10,240 nucleotides of DNA from Nocardioidaceae bacterium. Its GTDB lineage: Bacteria > Actinomycetota > Actinomycetes > Propionibacteriales > Nocardioidaceae. The DNA lies in contig JACCUS010000371.1 in NCBI GenBank assembly GCA_013811715.1, forward strand, positions 1 to 10,240, written 5' to 3'. Shown piece after piece: positions 6,394 to 10,240 of the stretch; the first letter of the stretch is position 1, and every line of letters starts with the position of its first letter. The notes beneath the pieces are model-generated. The model saw only the letters and a program-made list of their open reading frames with translations. It did no database searches and was not told the origin of the DNA. Position numbers and translations under genes: made by a program.

Positions 6394-7149
6394 GTGCCTG
6401 ACAAGTGGGACCCATCGAAAGAAGGCGTCGACGCGGACGCCGACGTCGTCGCGGGGCAGGCTCCTCCGTCGACCCGGGTGCCGCTCGATCGTGCGCGGAT
6501 CGTCGCCGCTGCGCTGTCCTACATCGATGAGTTCGGGCTGCCCGGGTTGTCGATGCGCCGCCTGGGGTCGCTGCTCGGCGTCGAGGCCATGTCGCTCTAC
6601 CGTTACGTCCCCGGTCGGGAGTCGCTGCTCGACGGCGTCGTCGAGTGCATCGTCGAGGAGATGCGTGCCGACGGCGACGTCATCGACAGCCCGCGCGACG
6701 GGTGGCAGGACTTCTTGCAGCGGCTGGCCCATGGCGTACGGCGGATCGCGCTGGCCCACCCGCGGGCGTTCCCGCTGGTCGCCTCGCGGCCTGTCGAGGC
6801 GCCCTGGCTGCGGCCACCGCTACGCAGCCTGGAATGGGTGGAGGCGTTCCTGGGCGGGCTGACCGACGAGGGCTTCAGCGAGCAGGCCGCCGTCGGCGCC
6901 TACCGGGCGTTCACCAGCTTCTTGCTCGGACATCTGCTGCTCGAGGTCGCGACCCTAGGCGCGGACGTCGGACCGCTCGACGTGCTCGAGGACGGAGAGG
7001 ACGGTGAGGACGAGGACCCGCATCTCGCCGACTACCCGACCGTCAAGCGGCTGAGCTCCTCGCTGTCCGAGGACCACTCGGCCAGGGAGTTCGAAGAGGC
7101 GCTGGAGGGCCTTCTGGACCGGCTCGAGCTGCTGCGGCAGGAGATGTGA
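6394..7149 (+). CDS. TetR/AcrR-family transcriptional regulator with TetR_C-type ligand domain
   Basis: The product has 251 residues. The start is GTG 6394, because a stop codon lies four codons upstream in frame; GAAGG at 6385-6389 is a closely spaced Shine-Dalgarno. After a disordered N-tail (1-28), the DNA-binding domain reads LDRARIVAAALSYIDEFG (31-48), LSMRRLGSLLGVEAMSLYRY (52-71) and VPGRESLLDGV, the classical TetR HTH with its recognition helix at GVEAMSLYRYV. The remainder (about 100-250) matches the TetR-class C-terminal ligand-binding and dimerisation domain (HPRAFPLVASRP, AYRAFTSFLLGHLLLE). An unusually acidic loop lies at about 196-212 (LEDGEDGEDEDPH). The gene is divergent from the membrane operon, which it may repress; the ligand is unknown. 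Confidence 0.93.
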   Translation: MPDKWDPSKEGVDADADVVAGQAPPSTRVPLDRARIVAAALSYIDEFGLPGLSMRRLGSLLGVEAMSLYRYVPGRESLLDGVVECIVEEMRADGDVIDSPRDGWQDFLQRLAHGVRRIALAHPRAFPLVASRPVEAPWLRPPLRSLEWVEAFLGGLTDEGFSEQAAVGAYRAFTSFLLGHLLLEVATLGADVGPLDVLEDGEDGEDEDPHLADYPTVKRLSSSLSEDHSAREFEEALEGLLDRLELLRQEM

Positions 7150-7336
7150 CGCGGGCCAGCGGGTCAGGACAACGATGGTGACGTCGCCGACGTCGCGGCC
7201 CTGGAAGTAGGGCGGCTCGCTTGCGTGAAGCCGCGGTAGGTCTGCTCCCCATCCGTCCGGCAGCCCTTATCGAACAACGCGCACGATGTCTGATCCAGTG
7301 AGACCGGCGCTGGATGCGGGACCTTGAACACAGGAC
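7150..7336. other. Gap with degraded coding remnants
   Basis: No intact gene is visible between the TetR stop and the small ORF at 7337. On the minus strand a short open stretch (about 7146-7250) reads GWGADLPRLHASEPPYFQGR and then DVGDVTIVVLTRWPAS. It is protein-like but follows a TAA and has no start codon. A weak inverted repeat, ATCCAG and CTGGAT with an 11-base loop (7293-7315), has no T-tail. I read this stretch as eroded sequence. Confidence 0.3.
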
Positions 7337-7504
7337 TCAGCTACTCAGGTTGTCGTCATCGGTGTCGCCGATGTGCTCGCGCAGCCAGATGGTCGGGTCG
7401 ACCGGGTCCTCGTAGCCGCCCGGTCGTCCGTCGAATCCGGATATGTTGTCGCGCCGTGCTCCATAGTGGAACCAAGTCTCGACGCAACGCGTCGAATCGT
7501 GCAT
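7337..7504 (-). CDS. Small acidic protein, not recognised
   Basis: The ORF encodes 55 residues from ATG 7504; an in-frame start at 7534 would add ten. The C-terminal half, NISGFDGRPGGYEDPVDPTI (20-39) then WLREHIGDTDDDN, looks like real protein, and third positions are mostly G or C there. There is no signal peptide or membrane helix. I recognise no family. The ATG overlaps the start of the divergent secreted-protein gene by two bases, and no Shine-Dalgarno is visible, so the true start may differ or this may be the tail of a lost gene. The antisense frames are Arg-rich and unconvincing. Confidence 0.42.
   Translation of the reverse strand: MHDSTRCVETWFHYGARRDNISGFDGRPGGYEDPVDPTIWLREHIGDTDDDNLSS
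7468..7493 (+). promoter_or_regulatory. Candidate ECF-sigma promoter of the secreted-protein gene
   Basis: GGAACC (7468-7473) and CGTC (7490-7493) are separated by 16 bases, which matches the typical ECF-sigma -35/-10 pattern and spacing. Transcription would begin about seven to ten bases later, at or just before the ATG at 7503, so the mRNA would be leaderless or nearly so. Which ECF factor would act cannot be told. Confidence 0.45.
7479..7495. repeat. Inverted repeat overlapping the ECF-type -10 region
   Basis: TCGACGC-AAC-GCGTCGA has perfect 7-bp arms with a 3-base centre and ends eight bases before ATG 7503. It covers the CGTC element of the candidate ECF promoter. It could be an operator, or be fortuitous in this GC-rich sequence. 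Confidence 0.3.
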
Positions 7505-7976
7505 GACAGGACGGTGGAGGATGCGTAGAGGCAAGCCCGGCGGCTCGCTGGCCCTTCTCGCCGGCGCTCTAATGGTCGCGACCGCACCGTGGGCCTCTGG
7601 GACAGCCTCGGCGTCCTGTGCCGCGCCCTACCTACGTATCGGGGAAGACGATCCCCACCCTGTGGTCCAGCGAGAGGCACCTATAACCGTCCAAGGTCGA
7701 GCGTTCGTCCTAGGTTGCAACGACACCGGCTCATCAACCGGTGGCTGTTCCGCCGGTCAAGATCCGGCTGAGATGCCCATGAAGAACGTCGTACTCTCCA
7801 TCCATTAGGGATCGCGTGAATGGCGCCTGGGTTCGGCGGACGCAGGCACAGCGGAGAACAACCAACTGGGGCATGTGACCTGGACTGTCACGATGCCAAC
7901 GGGACTTGAGGCCGGACGAGCCACCCTCACCGCAGACGGCAGCGGGCCCCTCATGGTCGACGTCCAACGCAAGTAG
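7503..7976 (+). pseudogene. Secreted protein gene interrupted by one in-frame TAG
   Basis: Codons 1-101 encode a signal peptide (positive start, then SLALLAGALMVATAPWA, and a likely cleavage near SGTASAS) and a mature start CAAPYLRIGEDDPHPVV followed by EAPITVQGRAFVLGCNDTGS and CSAGQDPAEMPMKNVVLSIH. A TAG follows at 7806-7808. The same frame then continues without a gap as GSREWRLGSADAGTAENNQL, GHVTWTVTMPTGLEAGRATL and TADGSGPLMVDVQRK to a TAG at 7974. Both halves look like one small beta-sandwich secreted domain seen in actinobacteria, so a CAG-to-TAG change (Gln to stop) is the simplest explanation. Start 7503 is favoured by the candidate ECF promoter; ATG 7521, with an adjacent GGTGGAGG, is the alternative. 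The function is unknown. Confidence 0.7.
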
Positions 7977-8036
7977 TGCCCCGACCTCCAGAAATCGCAC
8001 TCATTCTGCCGCTGTGAGGGCCGGTCACAACCCCGA

Positions 8037-8066
8037 TTGCGTGGTTGAGCGATTGGTGAGGATAAT
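8037..8066 (+). promoter_or_regulatory. Leaderless-type promoter of the alpha/beta-hydrolase gene
   Basis: TTGCGT (8037-8042) lies 18 bases before GATAAT (8061-8066), and the GTG start follows after six more bases. Both the spacing and the -10 hexamer (5/6) are good for a housekeeping sigma factor, and the geometry points to a transcript beginning at the start codon. Confidence 0.55.
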
Positions 8067-8072
8067 CCAGCC

Positions 8073-8768
8073 GTGCCTGTACTCACTGCGCGTGACGGAA
8101 CGAGACTCGCCTATCAGGTGTCCGGCGAGGGCACCCCAGTCGTGTGCCTGCCCGGCGGTCCCCTGCAGGACTCAGCCAGCCTCGGTGGACTCGGCGGCCT
8201 GTCCGGACCTCTGCGGCTGATCCGGCCTGACTACCGGGGCACGGGTCGGTCGGAGACGCCGATAAGCGCCGCCTCTTACCGCTGCGACGCTCTCGTTGAC
8301 GATGTCGAGGCGTTGCGCGAGCACCTTCGCCACGACCAGGTCGACGTGCTTGCGCACTGCGCTGGGGCAAACCTCGCCGTGCAGTATGCGGCCCGACACA
8401 GCTGGCTAGACGGCCGTGCGACTGAGGAACGTCCCCCGTGGGGCTATGCCCGACTCGTCGCCGAGCGGCTGCCTAGCCGCTACCTCATCGAAGCCCGGCG
8501 CGGACCGGCGAGGGCCACCGATCGACGCTGCACATGGGCTGACCGCTTGCGTCCGGCTGCGGCTCCGGGCTCACGCCGGCGGTTAGCGATCGGGTGCGAC
8601 GTCGGTGCCGACGTGGGAGCCACCGCCGGCGTATCGTCGGGGTGGCGTCCCCCTCCGGCACGGTGCCTGAGGTCGGTGCGGTGGGCATCTGCTCGAGCCG
8701 CTCGTGAAGCCGGGTACGGATCTCCTCGGGCGCCAGCTGTGTCCGTTGCCGCTGCTCACGGGCGATGA
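8073..8768 (+). pseudogene. Alpha/beta-hydrolase, truncated and degenerate
   Basis: Residues 1-109 are a good N-terminal half of a proline-iminopeptidase-like alpha/beta-hydrolase: VLTARDGTRLAYQVSGEGTP (3-22), oxyanion motif PGGP (27-30), RPDYRGTGRSE (51-61) and the helix DALVDDVEALREHLR. The nucleophile elbow reads LAHCAGAN (93-100), with Cys96 where Ser is expected. After YAARHS the sequence breaks away. A short piece, GYARLVAERLPSRYLIEARR, resembles the region just before the catalytic His, then the frame becomes Arg/Ala-rich up to 8768. This suggests an internal deletion near 8400-8435 that removed the cap and the acid residue. The tail also overlaps the convergent small membrane-protein gene by 284 bases. 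The product is probably non-functional. Confidence 0.6.
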
Positions 8769-8829
8769 TGACTCCGGCTGCCGCGACACCGGCGAGGCCG
8801 GCGAGACCGAGCACCTTCCAGAGGTTCAT
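8485..8829 (-). CDS. Small single-helix membrane protein, unrecognised family
   Basis: The ORF encodes 114 residues from ATG 8829. The first 50 residues look genuine: MNLWKVLGLAGLAGVAAAGV (1-20) plus II forms one membrane helix, followed by the charged AREQRQRTQLAPEEIRTRLH (23-42) and ERLEQM, a pattern seen in small actinobacterial membrane proteins. From about residue 62 on, the tail is Arg-rich and runs under the decayed alpha/beta-hydrolase gene, so the native stop may have been lost. A GGAAAGG sequence (8841-8847) lies 11 bases upstream of the ATG, a rather long spacing. The start is 18 bases from the divergent cysteine-hydrolase start. Function unknown. Confidence 0.6.
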   Translation of the reverse strand: MNLWKVLGLAGLAGVAAAGVIIAREQRQRTQLAPEEIRTRLHERLEQMPTAPTSGTVPEGDATPTIRRRWLPRRHRRRTRSLTAGVSPEPQPDASGQPMCSVDRWPSPVRAGLR

Positions 8830-8834
8830 GAACA

Positions 8835-8840
8835 GGGAGA
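8835..8840 (+). promoter_or_regulatory. Ribosome-binding site fixing the cysteine-hydrolase start
   Basis: GGGAGA lies seven bases before the GTG at 8848. It selects that start over the upstream in-frame ATG at 8704, which would read through the divergent membrane-protein gene. Confidence 0.55.
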
Positions 8841-8847
8841 CCTTTCC

Positions 8848-9501
8848 GTGAGTGACGCGGTATTGAGCCTAGCCGCGGCTGTCGACCTGACCCGCACCGG
8901 CGACCTGTGGCTGTTCCGCGGCAGGTCGACCGCAGACCAGGCTGTTCGTGCCGCCACCAACGCCCCCGTCAACCATGTCGGAATGGCTGTCGTCCTCGAC
9001 GATCTGCCGCCGTTGATGTGGCACGCCGAAATCGGCCGCGGGCTACTCGACGTGTGGACCGGCACCTACCACCGCGGCGTGCAACTGCATGATCTGCTGT
9101 CCGCGGTCGAACAGTGGAGCCACCGGTACGACCAGCGGACCTGGCTGCGGCAGCTCGACTCCCCCGTCACTCGTGAGATGGAGGATGCGCTGTTGCGCAC
9201 CATCGCGCGGACGAACGGCACCCCGTTCCCGGCGACGGCGGCCCTAGCCAGCCGCTGGCTCCGTGGCCGGCTTCGTCGACCGGCGCCGGCGGAGTCGACC
9301 TACTGCGCGGAGGTGGTAGCCGGCACCTACCAGGCGATGGGACTCCTGGCCGGAGACCGTCCGACGAACTACTATGACCCCGGTAAGTTCTGGTCTGGCG
9401 ACGCCCTGCAGTTGGTCGGCGGCGCCCGCCTGGGCGCCGAGATCCGCGTGGACGTACCCACACCAAAGCGACAGCAGACGCCATGGGCCGAACCACGATG
9501 A
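8848..9501 (+). CDS. Permuted NlpC/P60-type cysteine hydrolase (YiiX/YebB-like)
   Basis: The product has 217 residues from GTG 8848; the open frame back to 8704 is not used. The permuted papain-like order is visible. An early strand, RTGDLWLFRGRSTADQAVRA (16-35), precedes NHVGMAVVL (42-50) with the likely catalytic His43 and WHAEIGRGLLDVW (58-70). Late in the protein, ESTYCAEVVAGTYQAMGLL (149-167) carries the likely nucleophile Cys153, followed by NYYDPGKFWSGDAL (174-187). In this superfamily the His-before-Cys order marks circularly permuted members, which act on amide or acyl bonds of cell-wall or lipid substrates. There is no signal peptide, so the protein is probably cytoplasmic. It stands divergent from a small membrane-protein gene. 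Confidence 0.82.
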   Translation: MSDAVLSLAAAVDLTRTGDLWLFRGRSTADQAVRAATNAPVNHVGMAVVLDDLPPLMWHAEIGRGLLDVWTGTYHRGVQLHDLLSAVEQWSHRYDQRTWLRQLDSPVTREMEDALLRTIARTNGTPFPATAALASRWLRGRLRRPAPAESTYCAEVVAGTYQAMGLLAGDRPTNYYDPGKFWSGDALQLVGGARLGAEIRVDVPTPKRQQTPWAEPR

Positions 9502-9550
9502 AATGGCGGCTCGGCACCCGCACCACGACGGTATCGGGTGTCGGCGGAGA

Positions 9551-9691
9551 GTGGCGAGCGGAGACCCAGCCGGTCCCGTGCCGCGCGGTGACGAACACGA
9601 ACTCGGACCACTCGCCGTCCCGCTCGCCTACCTCGACCTGATCGCCGACGGACAGTCGCAGCGGGCCCGCTCCATGGCCTCCCGCCTGCAC
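9551..9691 (-). pseudogene. SH3-like domain remnant
   Basis: On the minus strand a GTG at 9691 opens a 47-residue stretch reading GAGPLRLSVGDQVEVGERDG (7-26) then EWSEFVFVTARHGTGWVSARH, a clear bacterial SH3-like domain (GD.VEV...D.EW..FVFV....G.GWV.AR.). After ARH the frame loses similarity and runs antisense under the cysteine-hydrolase gene, where these proteins normally carry a second SH3 repeat with a GWLWCR motif. A TGA lies eight codons before the GTG and no Shine-Dalgarno is seen. I read it as a 3'-truncated gene. The rest of 9502-9894 shows no other gene, only the control region of the next gene. Confidence 0.5.
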
Positions 9692-9854
9692 GAAGGCGGT
9701 GGCGAGCGCGTTTCAGTAGCCGTAGTTCGGACGTTCCGCATCCGCGCCTGGTCGATGCACTGTTGACGGGCGGGTACCCATGCCGCGTGCCTCAGCCTTC
9801 AGACGGCGCGTTGATGCCCGTTCTCATTCGGCGCTCACTGGACCGTCCACAGGC

Positions 9855-9870
9855 TAGAACTTCTGTTCGA
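9855..9870. promoter_or_regulatory. LexA (SOS) box
   Basis: TAGAAC-TTCT-GTTCGA matches the mycobacterial and actinobacterial LexA consensus TCGAAC-N4-GTTCGA at 11 of 12 fixed positions (A for C at the second base). It lies 34 bases before the ATG at 9904 and overlaps the expected -35 region, so LexA bound here would block transcription of the DUF222/13E12 gene until DNA damage. Confidence 0.72.
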
Positions 9871-9873
9871 GTA

Positions 9874-9896
9874 TTGTCGGTACACGAGTCTAGGAT
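9874..9896 (+). promoter_or_regulatory. RecA-NDp/PafBC-type DNA-damage promoter
   Basis: TTGTCGGTA (9874-9882), eight bases, then TAGGAT (9891-9896) matches the LexA-independent mycobacterial damage motif tTGTCRgtg-N8-TAnnnT at all but one position with exact spacing. Seven bases after the -10 box is ATG 9904, so the transcript would be leaderless. This also excludes the ATG at 9895, which lies inside the -10 element. Confidence 0.7.
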
Positions 9897-9903
9897 GGCT
9901 TGC

Positions 9904-10240
9904 ATGTCCACGACGTACGACGACACCACCCGCACCGGTCGCGGGCAGGCGCCGGTGGACGGGCTGCAGGGCTGTCTGCGGACGGTCACCGGGTCGCTGG
10001 CCGACGTGGTGGACGTGCCGACCTGGACGCTGACCGATGAGCAGGTCCAGGACCGGCTCGCGGAGGCGTTGCGGGCCCGGGCCGGGGTCGAGGAGCTGGT
10101 GTCCCGGCTGGTCGGGTCGGTGGTCGAGCGCGACCTGGCCACCCTGGCCGGGGCCTCGTCGACCCGGTCCTGGCTGATGGGCGCCCACCGGATGTCGGCC
10201 GGTGCGGCGGCTCGGCTGCTCGACCAGGCCAAGGCCGCGG
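9904..10240 (+). CDS. DUF222/13E12-family HNH-endonuclease-type protein, N-terminal part
   Basis: The first 112 codons are in the window; the gene runs off the right edge. After a variable N-tail, the DUF222 domain is recognisable: PTWTLTDEQVQDRLAEAL (39-56), then VEELVSRLVGSVVERDLATL (62-81), AGASSTRSWLMGAHRMS (82-98) and AGAAARLLDQAKAA (99-112). In complete members a C-terminal HNH nuclease motif follows. The family is highly repeated in actinobacterial genomes (13E12 repeats in M. tuberculosis) and some copies are damage-inducible. Its role is unsettled; a mobile or selfish nuclease and a repair-related enzyme have both been considered. ATG 9904 is chosen over ATG 9895 because of the promoter geometry. 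Whether the HNH domain is intact cannot be seen. Confidence 0.88.
   Translation, partial: MSTTYDDTTRTGRGQAPVDGLQGCLRTVTGSLADVVDVPTWTLTDEQVQDRLAEALRARAGVEELVSRLVGSVVERDLATLAGASSTRSWLMGAHRMSAGAAARLLDQAKAA

Noticed and set aside
8704..8847. N-terminal extension of the cysteine hydrolase from ATG 8704
   Set aside because: The extension is antisense to the small membrane-protein gene and has no domain. GGGAGA at correct spacing supports GTG 8848.
9167..9550. C-terminal extension of the SH3-like frame to 9167
   Set aside because: It loses SH3 similarity after residue 47 and is entirely antisense to the well-supported cysteine-hydrolase gene beyond 9501.
9895..9897. Upstream ATG as the DUF222 start
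   Set aside because: It lies within the TAGGAT -10 box of the damage promoter, so it would not be in the transcript.
9792..10232. Minus-strand open frame under the DUF222 gene
   Set aside because: Its Arg/Ser-rich translation has no domain, while the plus strand gives an unmistakable DUF222 N-terminus and damage-type promoter.
1..10240. tRNA, rRNA, CRISPR or insertion-sequence features
   Set aside because: Reading both strands I saw no cloverleaf-like sequence, no spaced direct repeats and no transposase. A tRNAscan-SE or ISfinder run would settle it.

Overview
The window is very GC-rich DNA with strong G/C preference at third codon positions. Its gene families (DUF3618, DUF4235, DUF664-type DinB, DUF222/13E12 HNH), GTG starts, several apparently leaderless genes and a mycobacterial-type SOS box point to an actinobacterial chromosome. 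A soil-type high-GC actinomycete is my inference; the genus cannot be fixed from this window. I see no rRNA, tRNA, CRISPR array, transposase or integrase.

Layout. Positions 1-2643 hold the 3' end of a YcaQ/AlkZ-like DNA glycosylase gene (+), an MmcQ/YjbR-fold protein (-), a small VOC/glyoxalase-like protein (+) and a stand-alone alpha/alpha-toroid protein related to squalene cyclases and prenyltransferases (-). A DUF664/DinB-fold enzyme (-) follows at 2770-3309. Positions 3549-6095 hold a tightly coupled five-gene minus-strand operon: YtxH-like protein, phage-holin-family (Act-type) membrane protein, DUF3618 protein, YihY/BrkB-family membrane protein and DUF4235 protein. Every junction overlaps by 4-11 bases. 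Together they look like a cell-envelope or stress membrane module. A divergent TetR-family regulator (6394-7149) lies across a 298-base spacer that contains two perfect palindromes.

The second part is a decaying accessory stretch. Positions 7150-7336 contain only remnants, followed by a small unrecognised acidic ORF (-). A secreted-protein gene at 7503-7976 is broken by one in-frame amber codon and sits behind a candidate ECF-sigma promoter. An alpha/beta-hydrolase gene follows; it has a good leaderless promoter but a Cys in place of the nucleophile Ser and a lost C-terminal half. Next are two head-to-head genes only 18 bases apart: a small one-helix membrane protein (-) and a permuted NlpC/P60-type (YiiX/YebB-like) cysteine hydrolase (+). 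An SH3-like remnant lies convergent to the hydrolase.

The window ends inside a DUF222/13E12 HNH-endonuclease-type gene. Its upstream region carries an 11/12 match to the actinobacterial LexA box directly beside a near-perfect LexA-independent (RecA-NDp/PafBC-type) damage promoter, placed for a leaderless start. This is the most informative regulatory signal in the window. With the glycosylase at the other end, both edges of the window carry genes of probable DNA-damage relevance, but nothing in the sequence links them functionally.
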